Source: Deltaproteobacteria bacterium (GTDB taxonomy: Bacteria > Desulfobacterota > DSM-4660 > Desulfatiglandales > HGW-15). Taken from it: a DNA stretch of 64,000 nt. Below the pieces are notes generated by a model. The model was not told the origin of the DNA and made no database searches. It saw only the letters and a program-made list of their open reading frames with translations. Numbering within the stretch: position 1 is the stretch's first letter; each line of letters opens with the position of its first letter. This document shows positions 42,950 to 51,637 of this stretch, piece after piece. The DNA lies in contig JAFDEF010000012.1 in assembly GCA_019310485.1 (NCBI GenBank), positions 1 to 64,000 on the forward strand. The letters are read 5' to 3'. Both the position numbers and the translations under genes were made by a program.

Positions 42950-44239
42950 ATGGGCTCTACAGCACAGTTGATTTTTGAAGGAAAAACCGTTGAGTTGCCG
43001 GTGGTGACAGGAACGGAGGGCGAAAAAGCGCTTGATATTTCAAAGCTGCGACAGGAGACAGGGCTGATTACCTACGATCCAGGCTTTGCCAATACCGGAA
43101 GCTGCAAGAGCAAGATCACTTTTATGGATGGCGAGAAAGGAATTCTTCGCTACAGGGGAATTCCCATTGAACAACTTGCGGAGCACTCCACATTTGTTGA
43201 GACAGCCTATTTGTTGATCAACGGCGAACTTCCAACCAGAAAGCAGTTGAACCGCTTCTCCATGCTCTTAAATGACCATTCCCTTGTACATGAGGACATG
43301 CGGCAGTTTTTCGAGAATTTTCCGAGGCGGGCGCATCCCATGGGTATCCTTTCTTCCATGGTTAACGCGCTCCAGGCATTCTATCCTGAGCTGCCGGAAA
43401 GGCCTGAAGAAGAGGAAATAAATGTCACATTCGCCAGGATTATTTCAAAGGTGAGGACAATGGCGGCCATGTCTTACAAAATATCAAGAGGACATACCGT
43501 CATATACCCAAGGCACGATCTTACATATGCTGCAAATTTTCTGAACATGATGTTTCACACCCCTGTTCGACCCTATCGCATTGACGATGACCTGGTAGAT
43601 GCCTTGAATCTTTTCTGGATTCTCCATGCGGACCATGAACAGAACTGCTCTACGGCTGCGGTCCGACTCGTGGGGAGCGCGAGGGTTAACCTCTATGCTG
43701 CGATATCAGCGGGCATTTGTGCCCTGTGGGGTCCTTTGCACGGCGGGGCAAACCAGGCTGTTATTGAGATGCTTACAGCTATCCAGAAAAGCGGGGGAGA
43801 TATAGCCCCTTTTATTGCAAGAGCCAGAGATAAGAATGACCCCTTTAGGCTCATGGGCTTTGGACACAGGGTGTACAAGACCTATGACCCACGGGCGCGC
43901 ATTATGAAAAAGACCTGTGACAAGGTTCTTGCTAAACTGAAGCTGCATGACCCTTTGCTGGATATTGCCAAAAGGCTCGAAGAGGTCGCTCTCAAAGATT
44001 CATACTTTATTGAGCATAACCTTTACCCCAATGTGGATTTTTACAGTGGAGTGCTGCTAAGAGTTCTTGGGATTCCTCTTAACATGTTTACAGTTATGTT
44101 TGCCATAGGTCGCTTGCCCGGATGGATCAGCCAGTGGAAGGAAAGTGTGGACGATCCTGACTGGAAGCTTCACAGACCCAGGCAGGTTTATATCGGGCCT
44201 GAGAAGAGGGATTACGTGCCCATTGAGAAAAGAAGGTAA
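42950..44239 (+). CDS. gltA: citrate synthase
   Basis: 429 residues, the length of the Gram-negative hexameric type. Start ATG 42950: AAGG lies four bases before it and AGGAGGTGA about 16 bases before. Motifs include GILRYRGIPIEQLAEHS, LHADHEQNCSTAAVRLVGS (catalytic His), GPLHGGANQAVIEML, the second catalytic His in MGFGHRVYKTYDPRA and the catalytic Asp in NVDFYSGVLLRVLGIP. Condenses acetyl-CoA with oxaloacetate in the TCA cycle. Single gene, with a likely own promoter. Confidence 0.97.
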   Translation: MGSTAQLIFEGKTVELPVVTGTEGEKALDISKLRQETGLITYDPGFANTGSCKSKITFMDGEKGILRYRGIPIEQLAEHSTFVETAYLLINGELPTRKQLNRFSMLLNDHSLVHEDMRQFFENFPRRAHPMGILSSMVNALQAFYPELPERPEEEEINVTFARIISKVRTMAAMSYKISRGHTVIYPRHDLTYAANFLNMMFHTPVRPYRIDDDLVDALNLFWILHADHEQNCSTAAVRLVGSARVNLYAAISAGICALWGPLHGGANQAVIEMLTAIQKSGGDIAPFIARARDKNDPFRLMGFGHRVYKTYDPRARIMKKTCDKVLAKLKLHDPLLDIAKRLEEVALKDSYFIEHNLYPNVDFYSGVLLRVLGIPLNMFTVMFAIGRLPGWISQWKESVDDPDWKLHRPRQVYIGPEKRDYVPIEKRR

Positions 44240-44288
44240 GGGTGGCCTGAGTTCATGACTATTCAGTAGCAAAGGAAAGGAGCAGGCA

Positions 44289-44828
44289 GTGGACCTAGAG
44301 ATTTTTGAGAGTATGGATGGAGCAGAGCTTCGCAAATATATCCAATTTCTGTTATGGCACTACAGAGTCGTGGATGCGTTCTGGTTTATCTACGTTGGAG
44401 AGCGTTTCGACCAAGCTACGGCAGAGAGGATAAATGAAAAAGTCTGGAGCCGTGTAGCGGGAATGGCGGCCAAAGATCTGGTTTCCAGATTTGAGATTAA
44501 GGAAAAGGGACTAAGAGGCTTTGTAGATGCTCTCAAACTTTTCCCCTGGCATATTCTAGTTGGTTACAAGATAGAGGAGGCAGATGATGAAGTCGTGATC
44601 TCTGTATCATCATGTCCTACGCAAGAGGCTCGACTGAGACGTGGCCTGGGCGAATTCGTGTGCAAGGAAATGCACAGAGGAGAATTTGACAGCTTTGCCA
44701 AGGCAATAGACGAGCGAATCCAGGTAGAATGCCTTTTTGCCCCACCTGATCCCCACCCAGATGATCTGTTTTGCAAATGGCGCTTTCGTCTTAGTGCTGG
44801 CAAAGAGCAGGAGGGAGCTACGAGGTAG
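44289..44828 (+). CDS. DUF6125 family protein
   Basis: 179 residues from a GTG with GGAGCAGG before it. Helical N-terminus ([20 protein letters not shown]) and a C-terminal half with three cysteines ([22 protein letters not shown]) and the motif [15 protein letters not shown]. This matches a family common in Desulfobacterota and other anaerobes, DUF6125, of unknown biochemical role. The cysteine, Glu and His residues could hold a metal or act in catalysis. Spaced 49 bases after citrate synthase. Confidence 0.8.
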   Translation: MDLEIFESMDGAELRKYIQFLLWHYRVVDAFWFIYVGERFDQATAERINEKVWSRVAGMAAKDLVSRFEIKEKGLRGFVDALKLFPWHILVGYKIEEADDEVVISVSSCPTQEARLRRGLGEFVCKEMHRGEFDSFAKAIDERIQVECLFAPPDPHPDDLFCKWRFRLSAGKEQEGATR

Positions 44829-44837
44829 CGGGAAACA

Positions 44838-45668
44838 TTGGCAGCAGGAAGTGATAGGCCTTACCTGATAGACTCGAAAAAGCTTGAGGAGCTTTACCAG
44901 GCTTACAACAGTAGGAATTTTGTCCATCCAGATCCGCTTGAATTCCTCTATGGTTTCCCCGAGCTTCGAGACCGGGAAGTAGTAGCACTAGTGGCCTCTT
45001 CACTTGCCTATGGGAAGGTGAAGCAGATTCTTAGAAGCATATCTCTTGTTCTTGAGAGGATGAACCCCTCACCATTTGACTTCCTTATGAAGACGACCAG
45101 GGCTTCTCTTTTTTCCAGTTTTGCCGATTTCAAACATCGATTCACATCCGGCAAAGACCTTTCATGGATGTTGTGGGGTGCTAGGCGTGCCATTGAAAAA
45201 CATGGTTCACTTTATCAGTGTTTTCTCTCCGGCTATTTCCCTGATCAGACCACGGTTATTCCTGCCCTTTCAAACTTTGTCCGCGAACTGCGCTCAGGGC
45301 CCTCTGCGTGCCGTGATGGGTTCCTCCCCTCACCGGGGAAAGGCAGTGCATGTAAAAGGCTAAACCTGTTCCTCAGATGGATGGTCAGGCATGATGATGT
45401 GGATCCTGGTGGATGGCCCGTGGTTCCCCCCTCCAAGCTGGTCGTACCTCTTGATACTCATATGCACAGATTTGGACTGACATGTAATTTAACAAAACGC
45501 AAGCAGGCTGACATGCGCACTGCCTTGGAGATTACGGATGCCTTCCGCAAAATGGTGCCGGAGGATCCCGTGCGCTATGATTTTGTTCTGACCCGTTTTG
45601 GAATTCGCGCTGACATGGGTGGGGCATGTGTCTCAGAAAAATTTGTTCCATTCGCTAGGAGCCTCTAG
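44838..45668 (+). CDS. TIGR02757 (DUF2400) family protein
   Basis: 276 residues from a TTG eight bases after the previous stop. Conserved pieces: DPLEFLYGFPELRDREVVALVASSLAYGKVKQI in the N-terminal third, KRLNLFLRWMVRHDDVDPGGW near 175-195, and PLDTHMHRFGLTCNLTKRKQ. These resemble HhH-GPD base-excision glycosylase-like proteins, and the family is often described as distantly related to them; activity has not been shown as far as I know. Probably co-transcribed with the DUF6125 and TIGR01777 genes. Confidence 0.82.
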   Translation: MAAGSDRPYLIDSKKLEELYQAYNSRNFVHPDPLEFLYGFPELRDREVVALVASSLAYGKVKQILRSISLVLERMNPSPFDFLMKTTRASLFSSFADFKHRFTSGKDLSWMLWGARRAIEKHGSLYQCFLSGYFPDQTTVIPALSNFVRELRSGPSACRDGFLPSPGKGSACKRLNLFLRWMVRHDDVDPGGWPVVPPSKLVVPLDTHMHRFGLTCNLTKRKQADMRTALEITDAFRKMVPEDPVRYDFVLTRFGIRADMGGACVSEKFVPFARSL

Positions 45669-45689
45669 TAATGCCTTTTGGAGGAGAAA

Positions 45690-46598
45690 ATGAAAATTTT
45701 TATGACCGGTGGAACTGGCTTTGTCGGAAGAAAACTGGCTGGAAAGCTGGGCCAGGAAGGTAACGCGGTCACTGTGGTAACACGCGGTGCGAGTAAGAAG
45801 GCGTCTTTGGCGGAAGGGATTTCATACATCCAGGCAGACCCCACGCGGCCGGGCAAGTGGCAGGAGAAAATTGCCGAGCACGATGTTGTGATTAATCTGG
45901 CCGGTTCCTCTATTTTCAGGCGGTGGTCCAAGGCTGCGAGAGAGGAGATAAGGCAAAGCCGCATTGCCACGACTGAAAACCTGGTGCAGGCCCTGGAAGC
46001 GAGGAAAGGTAAAGAAACATCTTTTCTGAGTACTTCAGCAGTTGGTTATTACGGATTTCAAGGGGACAGGGCGCTTGATGAAAGTGACTCCCCAGGGCAG
46101 GGTTTCCTTGCAGATGTTTGCAAGGAGTGGGAGTCTAAAGCACTTGGAGCCGCGAGCCACGGGGCGAGGGTCGCTATCTGTAGATTCGGGGTTGTGCTAG
46201 GTAGAGGCGGTGGGGCTTTGCAAAAGCTGGTTTCTGTCTTTAGGTGGCACCTGGGGACTCAGCTTGGCAGCGGAGAGCAATGGCTCTCCTGGATTCATGA
46301 AGAGGATTTGGCTCAGATCTATCTCTATGTGCTCAAGCACAGGGAGATAACCGGAGCTCTCAACTGCACTTCACCCCGTCCTGTAAAAAATCGGGAACTG
46401 ACAAAAATTCTTGGGGAAGTTCTGGGTAGGGGCACATTCTTGCCTCCGGCACCAGGCTTCATTGTTCGCCTGGTTCTGGGGGAATTTGGAGATCTCTTCC
46501 TGAAAGGCCAGAAAGCCTTGCCTGCAAAACTCCTCCAGTCAGGTTTCACCTTCAAATTCCCTGACCTCAGGGAGGCACTGCAAAACTTGCTTTCCTGA
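45690..46598 (+). CDS. TIGR01777 family NAD-dependent epimerase/dehydratase-like protein
   Basis: 302 residues from ATG 45690, preceded by GGAGGAG; the in-frame TTG at 45678 overlaps that site. Extended SDR fold: nucleotide loop TGGTGFVGRKLAGKL at residues 7-21, ISYIQADP, NLAGSSIF, the STSAVGYYG segment holding the catalytic Ser and Tyr, and a C-terminal DUF1731 domain. Family member YfcH and the plastid SulA homolog belong here. Substrate unknown. Confidence 0.9.
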   Translation: MKIFMTGGTGFVGRKLAGKLGQEGNAVTVVTRGASKKASLAEGISYIQADPTRPGKWQEKIAEHDVVINLAGSSIFRRWSKAAREEIRQSRIATTENLVQALEARKGKETSFLSTSAVGYYGFQGDRALDESDSPGQGFLADVCKEWESKALGAASHGARVAICRFGVVLGRGGGALQKLVSVFRWHLGTQLGSGEQWLSWIHEEDLAQIYLYVLKHREITGALNCTSPRPVKNRELTKILGEVLGRGTFLPPAPGFIVRLVLGEFGDLFLKGQKALPAKLLQSGFTFKFPDLREALQNLLS

Positions 46599-46612
46599 AT
46601 TTTGAATTCGGT

Positions 46613-46660
46613 CTGCAAAAAGGGATTCCATGCTGAACAAATGAAATACCCTTTTCGCAG
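46613..46660. terminator. hairpin between convergent genes
   Basis: CTGCAAAAAGGG (46613-46624) pairs with CCCTTTTCGCAG (46649-46660) with one mismatch and a 24-base loop. It lies between the convergent epimerase-like gene and the cold-shock gene and could terminate in both directions, although no T-run is strong. Confidence 0.4.
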
Positions 46661-46674
46661 TGAGCGACCACCAG

Positions 46675-46875
46675 CTAAACTACAGTGACATTCACCGCAG
46701 CAGGGCCCTTTCTGCCCTGTTCGATGTCAAAGGTCACCCTGTCTCCTTCTTTGAGCGATTTGAATCCCGAACCATTGATCCCTGAATGATGGACAAATAC
46801 ATCGGGTCCTTCTTCCTGCTCAATGAAGCCGTAACCTTTCCTGTCGTCAAACCATTTTACGATTCCATTCGCCAT
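46675..46875 (-). CDS. cold-shock domain protein
   Basis: 66 residues, one beta-barrel cold-shock domain. RNP-1 KGYGFIEQ and RNP-2 DVFVHHSGI are present, with [20 protein letters not shown] at the start. Binds single-stranded RNA/DNA and melts structure. GGAGGAGG stands before the ATG. The leader from the promoter at 47003-47030 is about 120 bases, long enough for the folded control region common in csp mRNAs. Confidence 0.95.
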   Translation of the reverse strand: MANGIVKWFDDRKGYGFIEQEEGPDVFVHHSGINGSGFKSLKEGDRVTFDIEQGRKGPAAVNVTVV

Positions 46876-47002
46876 TGCGACAACCTCCTCCTTTCAAATA
46901 GTTTCTAACGGTTCCAAACTTCAGGTTGCCACTCTTGACAAATGGATGCTTACCTGAAACGAAACCCCGGCACAGCAAGCTGCGCGCCTTGTGCTTGAGA
47001 TA

Positions 47003-47030
47003 GGGATGATAGCAAATTCTTGCTCAAAAT
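47003..47030 (-). promoter_or_regulatory. promoter of the cold-shock gene
   Basis: On the minus strand TTGATT (47025-47030), 16 bases, TATCAT (47003-47008). Transcription would start near 46996, giving a 120-base leader to the ATG at 46875. Part of a 370-base divergent gap shared with mreB; the rest of the gap shows nothing else. Confidence 0.6.
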
Positions 47031-47128
47031 CAAGCCAATAATTAACAAATCTCCATTTTGCTACTATGGGGACAAACCTCCCATGTTTCCAGCTATTTCT
47101 TGTATTGTAATTCAAACTGAGTGATTTC

Positions 47129-47157
47129 TTGACCTAACATAGCTTTTTCTCTATACT
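47129..47157 (+). promoter_or_regulatory. promoter of mreB
   Basis: TTGACC (47129-47134) and TATACT (47152-47157), exactly 17 bases apart, five of six matches each. Start near 47164, leader about 83 bases to the ATG at 47247. Confidence 0.7.
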
Positions 47158-47246
47158 TTTAGTTGAGAGGCTTCCAGGGCTGAAGTTTTTCTCGCTATTT
47201 TTTTGGCAATACTTGAGCCACTCTAAAACCAGGAACAGGAAAAGTA

Positions 47247-48281
47247 ATGTTTATTGACAATATCCTGGGCAATTTTTCAAACGACCTCGCTATAGATCTT
47301 GGAACATCCAACACTTTGATTTTTGCAAAAGGCAAGGGAATCATTCTGAATGAACCATCGGTTGTGGCTATCAGAAAAGATGAGGTTGGGGCCGGCAATG
47401 TACTGACGGTTGGGAAGGAAGCCAAGATGATGCTTGGTAGAACTCCTGACAGAATTGAAGTGATTCGGCCAATGAAAGACGGGGTTATAGCCGATTTCGA
47501 AGTTACAGAGGAAATGCTGAGATATTTTCTCAAGAAATGCTATCGCAAGAGGACTCTTGTAAGACCCAGGATCGTCGTCTGTGTCCCGGTTGGAATAACA
47601 TCGGTCGAGAAAAAGGCTATTCTGGAGTGTGCAAAATCAGCCGGTGCCAGCGAAGTGTATCTTATCCAGGAGCCCATGGCAGCGGCAATAGGGGCCGGAA
47701 TGCCTATTCATGAGCCTACGGGTAACATGATTATTGATATTGGAGGGGGAACCACCGAGGTCACGGTCATTTCTCTTGGAGGTATTGTTTACAGTGAGTC
47801 CGTGCGGGTTGCAGGCGACAAGATGGACGAAGCTATTGTCCAATATATCAACAGGAACTATAATTTCCTCATAGGCGCGGGAACTGCCGAGATGATGAAG
47901 ATCAGTATAGGTAACGCTTTTCTGGGAGAGAAGGTTGAAACGGTAGAGATAAAAGGCCGTGACCTTGTCACAGGGATTCCAAAAATTCTGGCTGTTGACT
48001 CAGAGGAAATAAGGCAAATGATCTCCGAAGAGGTGAATACAATTATCCAGACTGTTCTGAGCGCCCTCGAACAGATGCCGCCGGAGCTTTCATCCGACAT
48101 TTTGGACAGGGGAATGGTCTTGACAGGAGGGGGTTCTCTTCTGAAGAACCTCGACATCCTCCTCCGAGAAGAAACAAATGTTCCCGTTACAGTTGCCGAA
48201 GAGCCCCTCTACACCGTGGCCTTGGGTGCGGGTAAGATTCTCGATAACTTTTCACTTCTGAAAGAGGTTATGATAGAGTAA
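47247..48281 (+). CDS. mreB: rod-shape actin homolog MreB
   Basis: 344 residues. Actin-fold nucleotide motifs: DLGTSNTLIFAKGKGI (phosphate 1), IDIGGGTTEVTVISLGGIV (phosphate 2), and MVLTGGGSLLKNLDILLREE (adenosine). Near the N-terminus FIDNILGNFSNDLAI can bind the membrane. Polymerises along the inner membrane and guides lateral wall synthesis. mreC and mreD do not follow, which is usual for a second MreB copy or a separated operon; the next gene is an unknown protein. Confidence 0.97.
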   Translation: MFIDNILGNFSNDLAIDLGTSNTLIFAKGKGIILNEPSVVAIRKDEVGAGNVLTVGKEAKMMLGRTPDRIEVIRPMKDGVIADFEVTEEMLRYFLKKCYRKRTLVRPRIVVCVPVGITSVEKKAILECAKSAGASEVYLIQEPMAAAIGAGMPIHEPTGNMIIDIGGGTTEVTVISLGGIVYSESVRVAGDKMDEAIVQYINRNYNFLIGAGTAEMMKISIGNAFLGEKVETVEIKGRDLVTGIPKILAVDSEEIRQMISEEVNTIIQTVLSALEQMPPELSSDILDRGMVLTGGGSLLKNLDILLREETNVPVTVAEEPLYTVALGAGKILDNFSLLKEVMIE

Positions 48282-48301
48282 AAAATAGGGAGTCCACCTG
48301 G

Positions 48302-48339
48302 GGGCTTTTCGCAGAACATTAACCCCATTAGAAAAGCCC
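48302..48339. terminator. inverted repeat after mreB
   Basis: GGGCTTTTC (48302-48310) and GAAAAGCCC (48331-48339) form a perfect 9-bp stem with a 20-base loop, 20 bases after the mreB stop. No T-run follows, so it may be a transcript-end stabiliser rather than an efficient terminator. Confidence 0.4.
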
Positions 48340-48388
48340 TCGTAGCCGCGAGTGGCAATATAGACCAGAAAGGAGCAGGAGGTTTGCT

Positions 48389-49207
48389 TTGAATACGATA
48401 GGGATTGGCTTTTCAGAAAGAGATCTTGATTTTCTAGTAGAGACAGTCCATCCGGGAGTCTCAGATAAGGCCAGGCTAAAAGAGATCATTAGAGAAGATG
48501 AAGATTTTCGGAACAAAATAATCGCTGATGACAAGGTCTTCAGAAAAATCATGGATGACGAGGAAATATTGGTGAAGATCTCTCCTCTTCTGTTCTTTGA
48601 TATTTTGCTCAGAAGGGCTGCAAGCGACCTTGCAAAGCAGAGCTACACGGTAGAAAAGACGAGTTCAATGAGGATACCGGTATTTGACGCGAAAGATGTT
48701 GCAAAACTTTTGACCAATGAATCGCTTGTCTTATACCTTGCCGACATGCTCTCCTCTTTCACCAGGGTGGAAAGCTATGTCATTTCCTTCAGGGTGAGAA
48801 AGGGAATCTGGAAGAAAATACGTTTTAGCGACCTGGACATCCATAGCCTCATCAGCTTTTCTGAGGCGGTAGGAGACGAGTACAGACTCGGCCTGTACAA
48901 GAGAATTGCCGATATTTGTCTTTTTGTTCTGGGCTTGTTCCCTGACTTTGCAGAACGGGAGTACCGGTATCCCTATTCAGGTGAGCTGAGGCCGAAGATT
49001 CCCGGCAAGCTGAGGATCAGCCCTGAGGACTATGAGAAGGAAGGGCGGAAATTCTACAAACTGGCAGCAGAACATAAATCCGCCAACGAGCTTGAGCTAT
49101 CGGAAATTTTCTGGGCTCTTCACGAAAACTTCGAAAAGGCGAAAAAGCCCCTAAATTTTATAGCTGAACACTATCTCCATTACAGGAGAGACCAACTTTT
49201 TGGATAG
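48389..49207 (+). CDS. hypothetical protein, 272 aa
   Basis: TTG start with GCAGGAGG seven bases before it. Mostly helical, acidic and soluble, with an N-terminal segment (VSDKARLKEIIREDEDFRNK) of charged helices, a middle resembling a membrane-associated or regulatory helical bundle (ISPLLFFDILLRRAASDLAK), and a C-terminus EIFWALHENFEKAKKPLNFI. No catalytic motif. I recognise no named family, but the regular codon use and clean start suggest a real gene. Separated from mreB by a hairpin. Confidence 0.7.
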   Translation: MNTIGIGFSERDLDFLVETVHPGVSDKARLKEIIREDEDFRNKIIADDKVFRKIMDDEEILVKISPLLFFDILLRRAASDLAKQSYTVEKTSSMRIPVFDAKDVAKLLTNESLVLYLADMLSSFTRVESYVISFRVRKGIWKKIRFSDLDIHSLISFSEAVGDEYRLGLYKRIADICLFVLGLFPDFAEREYRYPYSGELRPKIPGKLRISPEDYEKEGRKFYKLAAEHKSANELELSEIFWALHENFEKAKKPLNFIAEHYLHYRRDQLFG

Positions 49208-49291
49208 ACCGAGCACCTTCGAATAGAAAGAGCGGAAAAGTGATGCCCGTGTTGTTTTGTGTCGGCATGCCATAGGGCTTTTAATGAACTT

Positions 49292-49397
49292 CCCCGCCGC
49301 AAGCAGCGGGGTATCAATCGGAAACCATCTTAACCGCCCCAAGGGGCGGAGAATCAAACGCTTGTCCGCCTCTGGCGGGCTTGTCCGCCTCTGGCGG
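49292..49397. repeat. cluster of palindromes and a tandem hairpin repeat
   Basis: CCCCGC/GCGGGG at 49292-49311, a perfect CCGCCCC-AA-GGGGCGG at 49334-49349, then an 18-base tandem direct repeat CTTGTCCGCCTCTGGCGG at 49361-49378 and 49380-49397, each itself a hairpin (CCGCC TCT GGCGG). The cluster abuts a PAS fragment (49399) and so seems to have inserted at a gene edge. Confidence 0.7.
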
Positions 49398-49398
49398 A

Positions 49399-49782
49399 TT
49401 GAACCAAGGGCTGACCAGGGATGGCCGCATCCTGGACATTCTCATGCGCGGAGAGGTGTACTCGGATCGAGAGGGCGGTGAAGAAGGCCAATTGCTGATA
49501 CTGAGAGATATTACTCAGGAAAAAAAGGAGGTCTTCTTCAAGGGAGCAGCTTATGACGATATATCAACGGAAGAACAGGTGAAAGAAGAGCGATTCCCTG
49601 CGGACAAGGGCATTTCCGGAAGGGTCCTGAAAACAGGGCAGCCGGCCTTGGTGGAAGATGTCAGGAAAGACCCTGATTTCTATCCTATCGTAGACGAGCA
49701 ACTCCAGTTCCATACCCATGACATTCTGAGTGTTCCTTTAAGAGGAAAGGGGATAACATGGAAGAGCAAGCTGGGAAAGTGA
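49399..49782 (+). pseudogene. PAS-GAF sensor fragment
   Basis: After the palindrome cluster the frame reads as the end of a PAS/PAC unit (RILDILMRGEVYSDREGGEE, then LLILRDITQEKK), followed by the middle of a GAF domain (FPADKGISGRVLKTGQPALV, EDVRKDPDF, HDILSVPLRGKG). Both domains are cut: no PAS start, no GAF end, no kinase. The GAF breaks off in ITWKSKLGK and stops, six bases before a peroxidase fragment. A decayed piece of a larger sensor gene. Confidence 0.7.
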
Positions 49783-49788
49783 CAATGA

Positions 49789-50082
49789 ATGGGAAACCTG
49801 GGCTCTGACGTCCAGGTGCTTGTAATAAGTATGGATCTACCATTTGCCCAGAAACGATGGTGTGGTGCGGCAGGGGTGGACAGGGTGATGACCCTATCCG
49901 GTCATAAGAGCGCGTCCTTCGGTAATGCGTACGGGGTGTTGATCCAGGAACTGCGGTTACTGGCTAGAGCGGTCTTTGTACTCGATCGCGAGGGAGTCAT
50001 CCGCTACATTCAAATAGTAAAAGAGATTACGGAAGAACCTGATTACGGAGCACGGCTGAAAGCGGTGAATAGATTGGTGTGA
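49789..50082 (+). pseudogene. C-terminal fragment of thiol peroxidase (Tpx)
   Basis: 97 residues matching the C-terminal half of Tpx: VLVISMDLPFAQKRWCGAAG carries the resolving Cys, followed by SASFGNAYGVLIQELRLLARA, VFVLDREG and EITEEPDYGA. The N-terminal half with the peroxidatic Cys is missing, so it cannot act as a peroxidase. Directly after the PAS-GAF fragment; the join suggests a deletion. Confidence 0.8.
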
Positions 50083-50156
50083 GGTCGAGCTCGTAATATG
50101 GTTAAGTGTCTGAATTGAACCGCACCGCGTATCGCTAAAGATAGGAGGGGATAGTC

Positions 50157-50249
50157 GTGCAAAAGAAAGCAAAAGAACCTCAGGTTGCTGAGGAGCTGGA
50201 AAAAGAAAAAAAGCGAAGAAGAGCTCCCATACTGTACAACAGCTCCTAG
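50157..50249 (+). CDS. possible 30-aa peptide
   Basis: A GTG start six bases after AGGAGGGG opens a short frame of 30 residues, very charged (KEPQVAEELEKEKKRRRA) and ending in a TAG. It may be a small peptide or the surviving N-terminus of a lost gene, as it sits in the decayed region after the peroxidase fragment. No further gene is supported up to 50352. Confidence 0.3.
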   Translation: MQKKAKEPQVAEELEKEKKRRRAPILYNSS

Positions 50250-50352
50250 TGCCGAACATCACCGAGCCCACGGCGAGGATGAACCGTGTGACGATGCTAC
50301 CAGCGGTACAGAGGAATGAAATGAGGCGGGTTGGTCCTAGGATTGGAGACAC

Positions 50353-51477
50353 TCACCTCATGACCACAGTTGTCTTTATTCCCTTTGAGCCGAGTTCGGC
50401 AACCAGGCTCTTGGCTCCTTCCTGGGTATAAAAGGCGCCTGTAAAAAGCTTTACCCTTCCGTCCTGTGCTGGAATGGCATAGGGACAGTAACCCAGTCTG
50501 AGGAGCTCAAGGGATAATCTCTTGAGTTCTTCTTTGTCGGAATAAATGCCAATGAGGTTTGTATATTTCGTTGCCTTGACCTCGGCATCCCTCAGCTGCC
50601 TTTTCTGGATGAAAGCTTCCGCTTTTTCTTTGCTTGGGAAGTGCCCTTCGAAAACCCTGTACCAAGTCCCTTTCTGGCCGAGATCCACCTTTACCCAGTA
50701 AGGGTTCAACCCTCTTTTCTGGTAAAGGGCGACGGCCCTCTTGGCACGAGCAAGAGTTTTGAAAGCTCCGAGGTAAATGGAGTAAGGGTAAAGGAGAGCA
50801 TTGGCTTCGCGAACAGGAGGGCTTTTTGGAGGTTCTTGTTTGGCTAAGGTCACTTTTGGGTGAGAAGACTTTGCTAACTCGCCGGTCTGCGGAGTAGGAA
50901 GGGGGAGTGTCTTTTTTTGCCGGGTCACTTGTGACGATTTTACTTCTTTGACCTGTCGTGGTGGTGGAGGAGAGGGCTTTTTTGCAAGTTTTGGTGGAGG
51001 TAGCGTGTGGGACTCACCCCGGGAAGACGGCGGCCTCTTGACAGCCACCCCTCCAGACGCTTTACCAGGTTTGGTCACACGACTTTTCGTCGGTACTGAC
51101 TTTTGTTTTGGAATTACAAGGTTGGGGAATTTCTCCCCTTTGAAATAGAAAGTATAGGCAGCTGCCAAAACAACCAACAAAACAAACAAGAGGGCGGCTC
51201 TTGAGGCAGTCTTACTCCCGGGTTTTTTCTTTGTGGAAGGCTGTTTCTTTTCTTTGCGCCTGGTTTCTTTTTTGACTTTTGGCTTCTTAGCCTGCTTGCT
51301 TTCCGGTGCCGGTTTTATTGATTCTCCTTTTACTCCCTCCCCGCTTTTTTTTAGCTTGTTTTCTTCGCCCTTTCTTTTTTCTTCTGCAATCGCTTCTCTG
51401 AAGACATTTTCGAATATCTCGCCGCTATCAGAAAGAGAGTCTTTTTGATTATCGTGGCTGTTCTTTTTGTCAGTCAT
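50353..51477 (-). CDS. SPOR-domain membrane protein
   Basis: 374 residues. Acidic/basic cytoplasmic N-terminus (about 95 residues, very Lys/Glu-rich), a membrane helix (RAALLFVLLVVLAAAYTFYF), a Pro/Lys-rich periplasmic linker, and two SPOR-type repeats at the C-terminus (YPYSIYLGAFKTLARAKRAV and VKLFTGAFYTQEGAKSLV). SPOR domains bind denuded peptidoglycan at the division site. The protein resembles FtsN/DedD-like proteins in layout but no gene name is warranted. Confidence 0.85.
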   Translation of the reverse strand: MTDKKNSHDNQKDSLSDSGEIFENVFREAIAEEKRKGEENKLKKSGEGVKGESIKPAPESKQAKKPKVKKETRRKEKKQPSTKKKPGSKTASRAALLFVLLVVLAAAYTFYFKGEKFPNLVIPKQKSVPTKSRVTKPGKASGGVAVKRPPSSRGESHTLPPPKLAKKPSPPPPRQVKEVKSSQVTRQKKTLPLPTPQTGELAKSSHPKVTLAKQEPPKSPPVREANALLYPYSIYLGAFKTLARAKRAVALYQKRGLNPYWVKVDLGQKGTWYRVFEGHFPSKEKAEAFIQKRQLRDAEVKATKYTNLIGIYSDKEELKRLSLELLRLGYCPYAIPAQDGRVKLFTGAFYTQEGAKSLVAELGSKGIKTTVVMR

Positions 51478-51637
51478 ACCTTTTCTGCGCTACCGCGGGT
51501 CGCAGATCCAATAACAAAGAAGAGGGTCAGAGCTTCTATCCGCGCTATTTTGTGGGTATTATACCGTTTGAGGTAACTTATTGCAAGCCTTGCCTTTTCC
51601 TGGCCTAGGTCATAGGAAAACACTCAAAATGTCTCTA

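Noticed and set aside
46921-47115. 64-residue minus-strand frame
   Set aside because: It covers the cold-shock gene promoter, and its composition is not protein-like.
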